Part shown: piece by piece, positions 26,121 through 37,430 of the stretch
Position numbering within the stretch: the first letter of the stretch is position 1
Layout of the letters: each line of letters begins with the position of its first letter
NCBI GenBank assembly: GCA_019636835.1
Contig: JAHBWU010000017.1
Location: 1-54,985 of the forward strand
Source: Nitrospira sp.
GTDB lineage: Bacteria; Nitrospirota; Nitrospiria; Nitrospirales; Nitrospiraceae
Direction of reading: 5' to 3'
Length of the DNA: 54,985 bases
Program-made: the position numbers and the translations under genes
The notes under the pieces: generated by a model
Database searches by the model: none
Seen by the model: the letters and a program-made list of their open reading frames with translations, nothing else
Told to the model about the DNA's origin: nothing

Positions 26121-26924
26121 CTAGATCGGCGCCATCGCAGCCTTCAGGGACCGGACGAACTCGGCGACGTGCCCGATCATCGCGGGGTCCTGTTGGTGGG
26201 ACGCGATGCGTTTCACGATGGCGCTGCCGACGATCACTCCATCCGCCATCTTCGACACCTGCGCCGCATCTTCCGGCGTCGCTACGCCGAACCCGACAGC
26301 GACGGGAGCGGCGGAAACCTTTCGCAGTTTGCCGATATTGTTCTGTATGTCCTCAACGTTGTTGATCTTCGCCCCTGTAATACCGGTCAATGAGACATAA
26401 TAGACAAATCCGTGCGATTCCCTGGCCACAAGCTTTCGCCGATCGGTCGTACTGGTCGGCGCAAGCAAGAAGATCAGCGAGAGTCCGACTGCATCCGCCG
26501 GCACTTTGAGAGGCCCCGCTTCATCCGGCGGCATATCGGGCACGATCAACCCATCCACTCCCGCAGCCTTCGCCGCGTTGCAAAATTCTTCACAGCCCAT
26601 GGCGTGGATGGAATTGTAGTACAGCATCAGGATGATCGGGATATTCGTCCGTTGCCTGAGCGATGTGACAGAAGCCAAGATTTGCCGTAGCGACGTCCCG
26701 TTCCGCAACGCACGCTCCGCAGCCTGCTGAATCACCGGTCCGTCCGCGATCGGATCCGAAAAGGGCACGCCCAGCTCGATGATATCAGCGCCCGCCTGTT
26801 CCAACGCCAAGACCAGTTGTTCTGTTTCAGCTAACCCAGGATCTCCCGCCATCAGGTAGGTGATGAGGGCTTTCTGACGCTTCTTACGCAGACCTTCGAA
26901 AGTGGTTTCCAGCCGCCCGTTCAC
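26121..26924 (-). CDS. trpA: Tryptophan synthase alpha subunit
   Basis: 267 residues. It cleaves indole-3-glycerol phosphate to indole and glyceraldehyde-3-phosphate and passes indole to TrpB. The catalytic Glu and Asp are in [20 protein letters not shown]. The phosphate-binding end [20 protein letters not shown] and GSAIVKRI is intact. Its ATG overlaps the trpB stop by 4 bases, so the two subunits are translated in step. It is the last gene of the trp operon. Confidence 0.97.
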   Translation of the reverse strand: MNGRLETTFEGLRKKRQKALITYLMAGDPGLAETEQLVLALEQAGADIIELGVPFSDPIADGPVIQQAAERALRNGTSLRQILASVTSLRQRTNIPIILMLYYNSIHAMGCEEFCNAAKAAGVDGLIVPDMPPDEAGPLKVPADAVGLSLIFLLAPTSTTDRRKLVARESHGFVYYVSLTGITGAKINNVEDIQNNIGKLRKVSAAPVAVGFGVATPEDAAQVSKMADGVIVGSAIVKRIASHQQDPAMIGHVAEFVRSLKAAMAPI

Positions 26925-28114
26925 AATGACACACCGCGCATTCGTGCGACTTGCTGTACGTCCTTGTCACCACGACCCGAAAGGTTGGCGATGATGAGCT
27001 GTGACTTTTTCAGTTTCGGTGCCAGCTTGACGACTTGCGCGATCGCATGGGCGCTTTCCAGCGCGGGTACGATGCCTTCTTCATGCGCAAGGAGATCAAA
27101 AGCCGTCAGCGCCTCACTGTCCGTCGCATAGGTATATTCGATGCGGCCCTGATCATGGTAGAGACTATGCTCCGGTCCGACAGCCGCATAATCGAGACCG
27201 GCCGACACTGAATGAGTCAAATTGATCTGTCCATTTTCGTCCTGAAGCAGGTAGGTCATGGTGCCTTGCAGAACTCCCGGTTTTCCGCCAGAGAACCGGG
27301 CGGCATGTTTTCCGCTCTCGATCCCAAGACCTCCGGCTTCTACGCCGATCATCTTGACCTTTGGATCGCGGAGGAATGCATGGAAAAGACCGATCGAGTT
27401 GCTTCCTCCCCCGACACAGGCCACGAGATAATCCGGCAATCGCTTTTCGGCAGAAAGAATTTGTTTCCGCGCTTCCCGTCCGATGATCGCCTGAAAATCA
27501 CGGATCATCATGGGATACGGATGTGCTCCCAGAACCGATCCGAGCACATAGTGCGTGGTTCGTACGTTGGTCGTCCAATCTCGCATGGCCTCACTGATAG
27601 CATCCTTGAGGGTACGGCTCCCGGCATCGACGCCGGTCACCGTCGCACCCAACAGACGCATCCGGAAAACGTTCAGCGCCTGCCGCTGCATATCTTCCGT
27701 GCCCATATAGATCTCACACTGTAACCCGAACATCGCAGCTGCGGTTGCGGTCGCCACACCGTGCTGACCGGCACCTGTCTCGGCGATGATTCGTCCTTTC
27801 TTCATTCGCAGGGCCAGGAGGACTTGGCCGATCGCATTGTTGATCTTATGCGCACCGGTATGGCACAGGTCTTCCCGCTTCAGATAAATCTTGGCGCCGC
27901 CCAATTTCTTGGTCAGCCGATCGGCACGATACAGACTCGTCGGCCGTCCGACATATTGTTTGAGGTAATAGGCGAGGTCAGTTTGAAATCGGCGGTCTCT
28001 TTTTGCCTTGGCATACTCTTCTTCCAACTCCAAAAGCGCCGGCATCAGAGTTTCGGGCACATACCGGCCGCCATAGGAGCCGAACCGGCCACGACTGTCT
28101 GGAAGCATGGGCAT
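26921..28114 (-). CDS. trpB: Tryptophan synthase beta subunit
   Basis: 397 residues. A PLP enzyme joining indole and serine. The Schiff-base Lys is in [17 protein letters not shown], the phosphate-binding loop is [12 protein letters not shown], and SGRGDKDVQ lies near the C-terminus. The N-terminal [19 protein letters not shown] is typical of TrpB1. AGGAGGGG stands about 10 bases before the start. The 47-base gap to trpF is the largest in the distal part of the operon. Confidence 0.97.
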   Translation of the reverse strand: MPMLPDSRGRFGSYGGRYVPETLMPALLELEEEYAKAKRDRRFQTDLAYYLKQYVGRPTSLYRADRLTKKLGGAKIYLKREDLCHTGAHKINNAIGQVLLALRMKKGRIIAETGAGQHGVATATAAAMFGLQCEIYMGTEDMQRQALNVFRMRLLGATVTGVDAGSRTLKDAISEAMRDWTTNVRTTHYVLGSVLGAHPYPMMIRDFQAIIGREARKQILSAEKRLPDYLVACVGGGSNSIGLFHAFLRDPKVKMIGVEAGGLGIESGKHAARFSGGKPGVLQGTMTYLLQDENGQINLTHSVSAGLDYAAVGPEHSLYHDQGRIEYTYATDSEALTAFDLLAHEEGIVPALESAHAIAQVVKLAPKLKKSQLIIANLSGRGDKDVQQVARMRGVSL

Positions 28115-28161
28115 CTGATCAACCCCTCCTCAACGGATCCTCGTGAGTATAACGACGGTCA

Positions 28162-28788
28162 TCAGACGGACACAAGTCTGGCCGCTTCAATGAACGCTCT
28201 AAGCTTATGGTGATCCTTCTTGCCCGGACTCCGTTCCACTCCGCTGCTGACATCAACTCCATAGGGACGCACCATCTGGATCGCTCCAGCCACGTTTGCA
28301 GGGGTCAAACCACCAGCCAAAATGACCGAGGTAGACCGTGCCGCTTCCTCTGCTAACGTCCAATCAACCGTCTGTCCCGTGCCTCCATAGGCTTGGTCTG
28401 AAAAGGCATCGATGAGAACCCCGCGCACGTTCGCGCACCCTCGGAATTCGGCCAGGGCGAGCAATGTACCCCGGCCCTTCAGGCGAAGGGCCTTCAGAAC
28501 CGGACGGCCGAGGTTCTGACAATACACAACTGATTCATCTCCATGGAGTTGAGCCAAGGCAAAGCCACATTCATCCATGAGCGCTCGAACTTTCTCGGCC
28601 TCCTCATTGACGAACACACCGACCGCCAACACAAAAGGGGGAAGACCGGCTATGATGGATCTCGCGACCGCCGGCTCTACCCAGCGTGGGCTTTTGCGGT
28701 ACATGACAAAACCCAAGGCATCCGCGCCCGCCGCCACCGCAATCTCTGCGTCTTCTCTGTTGGTGATCCCGCAAATTTTTATTTTCAT
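28162..28788 (-). CDS. trpF: Phosphoribosylanthranilate isomerase
   Basis: 208 residues, a TIM barrel carrying out the Amadori rearrangement in tryptophan synthesis. The general-base Cys is in KIKICGITNREDAE, and the general-acid Asp in VLIDAFSDQAYGGTGQTVDW. The C-terminal phosphate site is LAGGLTPANV and GVDVSSGVERSPGKKD. It is separate from trpC here, unlike the fused enterobacterial form. The trpC stop lies 11 bases upstream. Confidence 0.96.
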   Translation of the reverse strand: MKIKICGITNREDAEIAVAAGADALGFVMYRKSPRWVEPAVARSIIAGLPPFVLAVGVFVNEEAEKVRALMDECGFALAQLHGDESVVYCQNLGRPVLKALRLKGRGTLLALAEFRGCANVRGVLIDAFSDQAYGGTGQTVDWTLAEEAARSTSVILAGGLTPANVAGAIQMVRPYGVDVSSGVERSPGKKDHHKLRAFIEAARLVSV

Positions 28789-28799
28789 GGCGAATTGCT

Positions 28800-29627
28800 C
28801 TACACGGATCGGGTATCACGCGATGCGTAACCGAGCAATTCCCGAACCTTGTCCGCCGTGTGTTCGGCGCGAATGAGCGACTCTCCGATCAACATGGCGT
28901 GCACCCCTGCCTCAGTCAGCTTTATCACAGCATCGCGATCGTGAATTCCGCTCTCACTAATGATCAGCTTGTCGGAAGGAATTCTTTTGGCCAACCGGAA
29001 GGTCACATTGAGGTCTGTCGTAAAGGTGTTCAGATCTCGATTGTTGATCCCGATCATCCTCGCAGTGGGAATCCACTCCAGGACCGTATCCAACTCCTTC
29101 TCGTGATGGGTTTCGAACAGGCTGTCCATCCCCAGTTCGGAGGCCAACGCATGGAAATCCATGAGTTGTCGCCGCTCCAGCGCCGCCACGATCAATAACA
29201 CGGCATCGGCACCGTGGGCTCGTGCTTCATAGAACTGCACGTCACCAACCATGAATTCCTTATTGAGCGCCGGGATCGGGAGCGCGCGCTTAATCTCTTC
29301 AAGATACCGCAGGTCTCCTTGGAAAAATTCCTTGTCGGTCAAGACAGAAACGGCCGATGCTCCATGCTCATGGTAGGTACGCGCAAGCCCTAGATAATCA
29401 AACTGTTCTGAGAATTCTTCCCGCAACAGTCCCAGGCTCGGCGACGCTTTCTTGATTTCCGCGATCAAGGCCGGGCTGGTGGGAGGCCTTGTCGCGTCCA
29501 AGGTGACGGCAAACCCAAGAACCGGCGGGGCATCTCGGATCGCCGCCTTGAGGTTGGATAGATAGGAACGGCTCTGTTTGTGCCTGAGTTCTGCCCGCTT
29601 GTGCTCGAGGATGCGATCGAGAATCAT
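28800..29627 (-). CDS. trpC: Indole-3-glycerol phosphate synthase
   Basis: 275 residues from the ATG at 29627 (MILDRILEHKRAELRHK); the frame stays open further upstream but into trpD. Conserved lysines are in ALIAEIKKASPS and in PALNKEFMVGDVQFYEARAH, where the usual LRKDF is LNKEF, a conservative change. The general-acid Glu and substrate contacts are in MIGINNRDLNTF and LIISESGIHDR. It ring-closes CdRP to indole-3-glycerol phosphate. Confidence 0.95.
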   Translation of the reverse strand: MILDRILEHKRAELRHKQSRSYLSNLKAAIRDAPPVLGFAVTLDATRPPTSPALIAEIKKASPSLGLLREEFSEQFDYLGLARTYHEHGASAVSVLTDKEFFQGDLRYLEEIKRALPIPALNKEFMVGDVQFYEARAHGADAVLLIVAALERRQLMDFHALASELGMDSLFETHHEKELDTVLEWIPTARMIGINNRDLNTFTTDLNVTFRLAKRIPSDKLIISESGIHDRDAVIKLTEAGVHAMLIGESLIRAEHTADKVRELLGYASRDTRSV

Positions 29628-29634
29628 GGGGCAA

Positions 29635-30660
29635 TCATACCTTGTTGCACGCCTTCTTGGTAAACATGATGAGCCGATCCAGCTTCTCTGCGGCAGCTCC
29701 GGAGTCGATCGTTTGCTGCGCCAGACGGAAGCCGTCCTTGAGTGTTTTTGCTTTTTGGCCTGCCACCATCGCAGGTGCGGCATTCAGACACACGATGTCC
29801 CGTCTTGGGCCCTTCCGGCCATGTAGAATCTCTTTTGTCACCCGTGCGTTTTCCTCGGGCGTGCCTCCGGCGAATTCTTTTTGCGCCCTACGCCGGACCT
29901 CGAACTCCTCCGGCGCGATAAAATAACTCGACACCACGCCGCCTTTCCCCTCGGACACTTTCGTTCGGTCCGACAATGTGACCTCATCCAAGCCATCCAA
30001 ACCATGAATCACGAAACAATGTTGCGATCCGATCTCCAGAAGAACACGCCCAAGGATATCTGTCCACTTCGCATCATAGACCCCCAGCACTTGGTGCGTG
30101 GCGCCGGCCGGATTCGCCAGCGGGCCGAGCACATTCAGGATGGTCCTGATTCCCATCTCCTGTCGGACCCCGGAACACTGTTTCATCGCGCCGTGATAGA
30201 GCGGTGCAAACAAGAAGCCGATACCGACTTCGTCGATACAATCGGCCACACAGTTCGGTTCGAGATCGATCTTCACACCGAGCATGCTCAGCACATCCGC
30301 GCTGCCTGATCGGGAGGATACGGAGCGATTCCCGTGCTTGGCCACGGTAATGCCGGCTCCTGCGACCACGAACGCCGCGGTCGTGGAGATATTAAACGTG
30401 TCGGCCCCATCCCCGCCCGTTCCGCAGGTATCGACAACGATCGACGACCCGACCCTGATTCTGGTCGCTCGTGATCGCATGGCGTTGACCGAACCGACGA
30501 CTTCAGCGACTGTTTCACCCTTTTGCCTGAGTCCCATGAGATAGGCGGCCATCTGAGCCGTGGTTGCAGCCCCATCCATGATCTCCAGCATGACTGTCTC
30601 CGCCTCCTGCACGGAGAGGTCGGCTCGATCAGCCAGTTTGGCAAGCGCGTCTTTGATCAT
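29635..30660 (-). CDS. trpD: Anthranilate phosphoribosyltransferase
   Basis: 341 residues from the ATG at 30660 (MIKDALAKLADRADLSVQEA). A longer reading to 30699 runs into the MITE-like element and is unlikely. The PRPP-binding loop VDTCGTGGDGADTFNIST, the AKHGNRSVSSRSGSADVL segment and the LNVLGPLANPAGATHQVLGV region are all as in TrpD. It transfers phosphoribose to anthranilate. The upstream spacer to trpG is almost wholly taken up by the inserted repeat. Confidence 0.96.
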   Translation of the reverse strand: MIKDALAKLADRADLSVQEAETVMLEIMDGAATTAQMAAYLMGLRQKGETVAEVVGSVNAMRSRATRIRVGSSIVVDTCGTGGDGADTFNISTTAAFVVAGAGITVAKHGNRSVSSRSGSADVLSMLGVKIDLEPNCVADCIDEVGIGFLFAPLYHGAMKQCSGVRQEMGIRTILNVLGPLANPAGATHQVLGVYDAKWTDILGRVLLEIGSQHCFVIHGLDGLDEVTLSDRTKVSEGKGGVVSSYFIAPEEFEVRRRAQKEFAGGTPEENARVTKEILHGRKGPRRDIVCLNAAPAMVAGQKAKTLKDGFRLAQQTIDSGAAAEKLDRLIMFTKKACNKV

Positions 30661-30686
30661 GAAACTCTCAACAAAGTAGATCTGTT

Positions 30687-30810
30687 GCAGGATGCTCAAA
30701 AAGGCCGTCCGGCAAGGCCGCAGCGAGCGAAGAGGTGAGGCGTACGCTTCGGTACGTTGAGCCTCTGAGCGACGCGAGAACGCCGGCGGCGGACTTTTTC
30801 AGCATCCTGC
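30687..30810. mobile_element. MITE-like palindromic element between trpG and trpD
   Basis: 124 bases with terminal inverted repeats GCAGGATGCT-c-AAAAAG and CTTTTT-AGCATCCTGC (about 16 of 17 pairing). Internally, the GCGTACGCTTCGGTACG region can fold too. There is no coding capacity. The end abuts the TrpG stop codon (its first base is the last base of the element), 26 bases before the trpD start. It would form a long hairpin in the trp mRNA. Confidence 0.8.
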
Positions 30811-31373
30811 TAGAGTTTCAAGAAGTTGCGGAGAAGATCTTTTCCGGCGGTCGTCAGAATCGATTCGGGATGAAATTGAACCCCTTCCACACCAAGTGTT
30901 TTATGGCGGAGTCCCATGATCTCACCCTCGGCAGTCTCGGCGGAAATCTCACAACAATCCGGAAGATTGACCCGATTCACGATGAGAGAATGATAGCGCG
31001 TCGCTTCAAAGGGATTGGGTAACGATTGGAAAATGGTTTTGCCGTCGTGTTTGATCTGCGACGTCTTCCCATGCATCAAGCGGGGAGCGCGGATGACCTC
31101 TCCTCCGTACGCGACAGCCATCGACTGGTGGCCCAAACAGACGCCGAGAATGGGCAGTTTCCCTCCAAACCGACGGATCGCATCGACTGAAATACCGGCT
31201 TCTCTTGGTGTGCATGGTCCCGGCGAAATCACAAGGCGACTCGGATGCAACTCTTCCATCTGGTCGAGCGTAATCTTGTCGTTTCGATAGACTTGCACAT
31301 CCTCACCTAATTCTCCGAGATACTGGACGAGGTTATACGTGAAGGAATCGTAGTTATCGATGACCAATAGCAT
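30810..31373 (-). CDS. trpG: Anthranilate synthase glutamine amidotransferase subunit
   Basis: 187 residues, a class I glutamine amidotransferase. The nucleophile Cys is in [16 protein letters not shown], and the catalytic His-Glu pair in [14 protein letters not shown]. The N-terminal [20 protein letters not shown] is typical of TrpG/PabA. Placed right after trpE, it should feed ammonia to TrpE. Being the only amidotransferase of this type here, it may also serve folate synthesis (PabA role), which the sequence cannot settle. Confidence 0.96.
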   Translation of the reverse strand: MLLVIDNYDSFTYNLVQYLGELGEDVQVYRNDKITLDQMEELHPSRLVISPGPCTPREAGISVDAIRRFGGKLPILGVCLGHQSMAVAYGGEVIRAPRLMHGKTSQIKHDGKTIFQSLPNPFEATRYHSLIVNRVNLPDCCEISAETAEGEIMGLRHKTLGVEGVQFHPESILTTAGKDLLRNFLKL

Positions 31374-31384
31374 GATGTTACCCG

Positions 31385-31450
31385 TAGCTCGTCGCTCGTG
31401 AAGCGTATCTCGTATTCGGCATACGCTTCACGCTTCACCCTTCACGAGCC
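31385..31450. repeat. REP-like palindromic repeat, copy 2 (trpE-trpG spacer)
   Basis: GTGAAGCGTAT (31398-31408) and ATACGCTTCAC (31421-31431) form a perfect 11-bp stem with a 12-base loop. On the minus strand 31438-31421 reads GTGAAGCGTGAAGCGTAT, the same 18 bases as copy 1 at 18549. It fills the 83-base gap between trpE and trpG. Confidence 0.65.
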
Positions 31451-31456
31451 GCGTTT

Positions 31457-32953
31457 TCATTCCAACCCCTGTTCCGCGAGTTCGATCGCCTTCATCATGG
31501 CGCGGGCCTTATTGCACGTTTCTTCGTACTCGTGTTCCGGCTTTGAGTCGGCCACGATGCCGGCGCCGGCCTGGATGAAGGCCCGATGCCGAGAGACAAC
31601 GACGGTACGGATATTGATGCACATATCCATATTACCCGAAAACCCGACATAACCGACGGCGCCGGCGTAGGGCCCGCGTCTGGTCGGCTCAAGCTCTTCA
31701 ATGATTTCCATCGCCCTGATTTTGGGGGCACCGGACACGGTCCCTGCGGGAAAGCACGCCTTCAGCACGTCATATACGGTCTTGTTCCGGCACAACTTGC
31801 CTGTGACATTCGAGACCATATGCATGACGTGCGAGTACCGCTCGACATTCATCAACGACTCGACGTGGACGGATCCCCCTTCAGCCACACGACCGAGATC
31901 ATTGCGCCCGAGATCCACCAGCATAATATGCTCGGCTCGCTCCTTGCCATCGGCAAGAAGACGGCGTTCCAATTCCGCGTCCTCATCCATCGTCGCGCCG
32001 CGCCGTCTCGTTCCTGCAATCGGACGTACCGACACAAGCCCGTCTTCGCATCGCACAAGAATTTCGGGAGACGAGCCCACAAGTTCAACCCCTGCAATCC
32101 GGAGGTAATACATGTACGGCGACGGGTTCACGAGACGCAGGGCCCGATAGAGTTGAAACGGAGGAGCCTGTAGATTCGTTTCCCAGCGCTGCGACAGGAC
32201 ACACTGAAAGATATCTCCGGCCCTGATGTATTCCTGAGCACGAGAAACGACCTTCTCAAAGTCCGCCTTGCTCATGTTGGCTGTGAAACGAATCGGAGAT
32301 CGTCTACGCCGCGGCTTCACAGGCCGAAGCGGTCGACGGATTCTGGCGATCATCGCTTCAATCCTGCCTGTCGCGTCGCGATAGGCCGAACGAATATCGC
32401 GTTCCGACGAAGATTTCACATGTGCGTTGGCGACGACCTTGATCTTCTGCGATACGTTGTCGAAGATGAGCAGCGTCTCGGTCAAGAGAAAGGCAAAGTC
32501 CGGAATATCGAGGTGCTCCTTTCTTCGAAAAGGAAGATCCTCGAAGGTCCGCACCATGTCGTAACCAAGGTAACCGACCGCTCCCCCTACGAAACGAGGT
32601 AAATCCGGAACTGTGACGGGGCGATACGTCTCCAGGATCTCCTGCAGACGATCCAGCGGCGCGCCTCGGCTAGGAATCCGCCGACGATCCGACCCCTTCT
32701 TCACACAAAGATCACCCCGATCTTCGTAGATGACAAGAGGAGACCCACTTCCGAGAAAGGAATATCTGGCCCACTTTTCTCCACCTTGAATACTCTCCAG
32801 CAGATAGGCCGAGGGACCGTGATCGATCTTGGCAAAGGCCGAGACCGGCGTATCATGGTCCGCCAAGATTTCACGGAACAAAGGAATGAGATTGCCCTGC
32901 TTTGCATAGGAGCGAAACTCATCCAGAGTGAGTGAATAGGTCACAGCCCGCAT
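31457..32953 (-). CDS. trpE: Anthranilate synthase component I
   Basis: 498 residues from the ATG at 32953 (MRAVTYSLTLDEFRSYA). It makes anthranilate from chorismate. The N-terminal feedback region includes AYLLESIQGGEKWARYSFLG, where LLES is the conserved tryptophan-binding Ser motif. The catalytic C-terminal half has IAGTRRRGATMDEDAELE, VDLGRNDLGRVA and FPAGTVSGAPKIRAMEIIEE, all standard for TrpE. Feedback inhibition by tryptophan is therefore expected. Its start lies 10 bases after the LysM gene stop. Confidence 0.96.
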   Translation of the reverse strand: MRAVTYSLTLDEFRSYAKQGNLIPLFREILADHDTPVSAFAKIDHGPSAYLLESIQGGEKWARYSFLGSGSPLVIYEDRGDLCVKKGSDRRRIPSRGAPLDRLQEILETYRPVTVPDLPRFVGGAVGYLGYDMVRTFEDLPFRRKEHLDIPDFAFLLTETLLIFDNVSQKIKVVANAHVKSSSERDIRSAYRDATGRIEAMIARIRRPLRPVKPRRRRSPIRFTANMSKADFEKVVSRAQEYIRAGDIFQCVLSQRWETNLQAPPFQLYRALRLVNPSPYMYYLRIAGVELVGSSPEILVRCEDGLVSVRPIAGTRRRGATMDEDAELERRLLADGKERAEHIMLVDLGRNDLGRVAEGGSVHVESLMNVERYSHVMHMVSNVTGKLCRNKTVYDVLKACFPAGTVSGAPKIRAMEIIEELEPTRRGPYAGAVGYVGFSGNMDMCINIRTVVVSRHRAFIQAGAGIVADSKPEHEYEETCNKARAMMKAIELAEQGLE

Positions 32954-32963
32954 GTCGCTCCGC

Positions 32964-33614
32964 TTACTCTGCTCCCACCAGGAGTTTCTGTCCGATCTCG
33001 ACAATGTCATCCGGCAATTTATTCAGCTTCTTCAACTTATCGACCTCGACTCCATACCGCCTGCCGATGCTGAAGAGGGTCTCCCCAGGCTTCACAACGT
33101 GTATCGTCCCCTCTGGTACCTTCAAAGCCGAAGGCGGCTCCGTCAGAGCCGCCACACCCTTGTCCGAAAGATGCCCCCCGCTGCGACCGCCCGACGCAAC
33201 TTTCGGCAGTTCTGCTTTTTTCGGTTTGATGGAAGGAGAACCGCCTTTCCGCTGCATGTCCTCCAAGGCTTTTCGTTCCAACAATGTCGCTTCCCGGATC
33301 GCTTCCGCCTCTTCTTGGAGGCGCCCCATCTGCTCTCGTGTCATTTGCACCTGTGCAGACAGCTCACGATTCCTCGCCTCAAATTCAGCCAGTTCAGCCT
33401 TGGTATGCCTGATTTCGCTGTCGAGCTCAGCCGTTCGTTTCTCTTCCTGAGCGAGAAGGCGCTGAAAATTCAGGCTACGGGCTTTTTCGGCGTTGTATTT
33501 TTCCTCTAACACGACACACCCGCTGACCAGCAAACCACTACAGAGCAGTATCCCTAATACTAATAAAGGAATCCTCCGTGCTCGTTCACAGACCTGCTGC
33601 TCTCCCTTCCGCAT
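32964..33614 (-). CDS. LysM-domain lipoprotein with coiled coil
   Basis: 216 residues from the ATG at 33614, with AAAGGAGGATAT before it. The signal peptide (LLVLGILLCSGLLVSGC) ends in a lipobox, so it is a lipoprotein. Residues 40-125 form a long coiled coil (EEKRTAELDSEIRHTKAELA, REQMGRLQEEAEAIREATLL). A linker leads to a C-terminal LysM (IHVVKPGETLFSIGRRYGVE with a LKKLNKLPDDIVEIGQKLLV half), which binds peptidoglycan. It is the first gene of the trp transcript, 10 bases from trpE. No link to tryptophan synthesis is obvious. Confidence 0.85.
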   Translation of the reverse strand: MRKGEQQVCERARRIPLLVLGILLCSGLLVSGCVVLEEKYNAEKARSLNFQRLLAQEEKRTAELDSEIRHTKAELAEFEARNRELSAQVQMTREQMGRLQEEAEAIREATLLERKALEDMQRKGGSPSIKPKKAELPKVASGGRSGGHLSDKGVAALTEPPSALKVPEGTIHVVKPGETLFSIGRRYGVEVDKLKKLNKLPDDIVEIGQKLLVGAE

Positions 33615-33669
33615 ATATCCTCCTTTGCCCAGGCTTTCTGCCGACTTCAGACCTGCTGCAGAGACGCTT

Positions 33670-33698
33670 AGAATAGTGGCCACTGATGCGAAAGTCAA
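33670..33698 (-). promoter_or_regulatory. Promoter of the LysM-trp operon
   Basis: On the minus strand, TTGACT (33698-33693), a 17-base spacer and TATTCT (33675-33670) give a strong sigma-70-type promoter. The 5' leader to the start at 33614 would be about 50 bases. I see no leader peptide rich in Trp codons, so classic attenuation is not supported at this site. Confidence 0.65.
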
Positions 33699-33837
33699 AG
33701 CGGACAGGCCGGTCTGGTTTGACCGTTTCCGCGGCCCTATGCTAGGGTCAGCACGGCTTAGGCCCCTCTCCCCTTCCATGCCGAACGTCATGTGTCATGA
33801 CACCCTAGGGATAATCGTCGAGGCCTCACCTCGTTAG

Positions 33838-35907
<2,070 letters not shown>

Positions 35908-37173
35908 TCACACCGAGGCTTCGACCGGAACAGGCACTTTCTCGTCCTTGATAATTTGTACGCTTCGTATCAAGCGAGGATCCGCCTCATGGACCACGAG
36001 ACGGCAATTCTCGATGCGGAGTTCTTCTCCTGCCTGAGGGATGCGACCAAGATTTTCCTGGATCAATCCTCCGATAGTCAGGGCTTCATCTCCAAGTTCG
36101 ACTTTCAGGAAGTCGTTCACCTTTCGAACTTCCGTCCGTCCGTGCACCAGGATTTGGTTCTTTCCGATGCGTTTGATGAGCTCTTCCGTGATATCCGTTT
36201 CGTCGACGATCTCACCTACGACTTCCTCGAGAAGGTCCTCAAGCGTCACCAATCCCATGACACCACCGAATTCGTTGACGACGACTCCCATATGCCGCTT
36301 TTCCTGCTGGAACTGCTTCATCAAGTCATCCGCCGTTTTCCCGGCCGGGACAAAGAGCGGAGGATGGGCGATATCCCGAAGACGCAAATCAGTTCTCCCT
36401 TTGGCCAACTCGGTCAACGCCTTCGTCTTGTAGAGAATCCCCGTTATGTTATCGAGCATACCGTCGTAGAGCGGAATTCTAGTATACTTAGAATTATAGA
36501 GCAGCTCTTGTGCTTCCCTGAGTCGAAGGTTCCCGTCGAGGGAAAACACATAGATACGCGGCGTCATCGCATCCTCCGCCGTTATATCTTTTAACTGAAA
36601 CACATTCTTGATCATTTTGACTTCTTCCGACTCCAATTCGCCGGCCTTTCCCCCTTGGTCCAACATGATTTTGAGCTCTTCTTCCGTCACCAAGGGAAGC
36701 GTCAACCCCTTTCCTCCCGTCAAGCTGTAGATCAGAGGGACGATCAAAAAAAGAAGGGGTCTCAACATGACCTGAACCCAATAGATAGGGTAGGCCATGT
36801 TCAGCGTCACCGGCACTGAGAACTTTGCCGCCAGAGTCTTTGGGATGACATCCACTGACACTAAAAGAACAAAGGTCAGGATACCGATCATAACCGCGAT
36901 CGCTTCTTCAAACGCACTCTTTCCCCCATAGGCATTCAGTGTGATGAAGGTGGCGAACATCGGTGTCGCAGTACTGACGAGGCGGTCACCTACGAGAATG
37001 GTCGAAAGGAGCTTTTGAGGGTCGCTCCTCAATTGAAGAGCCTTGGCTGCCCGTTTACTGCCGTTCTGCGCCAATGCTTTCAGTCGTGTTTCGTTGACCG
37101 AGAAGAAGCCGATCTCGGCAGTCGAAATAATTGCGGATAACCCTATCAACCCTAAAAGGATGAGGATTTCCAT
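35908..37173 (-). CDS. CNNM/CorC-type hemolysin-like membrane protein with CBS domains
   Basis: 421 residues. The N-terminal DUF21 (CNNM) domain has about four hydrophobic helices (MEILILLGLIGLSAIISTAE, VMIGILTFVLLVSVDVIPKT, VMLRPLLFLIVPLIYSL). A CBS pair follows (ITAEDAMTPRIYVFSLDGNL and RDIAHPPLFVPAGKTADDLM), then the CorC/HlyC domain (GGLIQENLGRIPQAGEELRI). Family members transport or sense Mg2+ or Na+. The old haemolysin name is not functional proof. It meets ligA tail-to-tail with no spacer. The 257 bases upstream to rlpA hold nothing recognised. Confidence 0.9.
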   Translation of the reverse strand: MEILILLGLIGLSAIISTAEIGFFSVNETRLKALAQNGSKRAAKALQLRSDPQKLLSTILVGDRLVSTATPMFATFITLNAYGGKSAFEEAIAVMIGILTFVLLVSVDVIPKTLAAKFSVPVTLNMAYPIYWVQVMLRPLLFLIVPLIYSLTGGKGLTLPLVTEEELKIMLDQGGKAGELESEEVKMIKNVFQLKDITAEDAMTPRIYVFSLDGNLRLREAQELLYNSKYTRIPLYDGMLDNITGILYKTKALTELAKGRTDLRLRDIAHPPLFVPAGKTADDLMKQFQQEKRHMGVVVNEFGGVMGLVTLEDLLEEVVGEIVDETDITEELIKRIGKNQILVHGRTEVRKVNDFLKVELGDEALTIGGLIQENLGRIPQAGEELRIENCRLVVHEADPRLIRSVQIIKDEKVPVPVEASV

Positions 37174-37430
37174 CGCAGTTGTATATTAGGGACGTTGGAC
37201 CAGTATGGCTGGCCTGATGAGAAGCCGGGCGTCTCCCAGAAGATACCTCTTCGCCCATCCTTCAGAGGATCGTAAGACTAGGACAACCGAACCGCTTAGA
37301 ATAGAGTTCACAGCTGATACATCTATCACAGAGATCAAAGGCAAGCAAGCAATTCAAAAAATGTTGCTTAAAAATCAATTGGTTCCAAACAAGAAACTCC
37401 CGCCCGATGGTATCGATGCTCCTTCTGTAT

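Noticed and set aside
30661..30699. Longer TrpD N-terminus (MSILQQIYFVESF)
   Set aside because: It is encoded partly by the inserted repeat; the family N-terminus begins at MIKDALAKLADRA.
33615..33670. Tryptophan attenuator or T-box in the trp leader
   Set aside because: The leader is about 50 bases, with no Trp-rich leader peptide and no T-box-like sequence.
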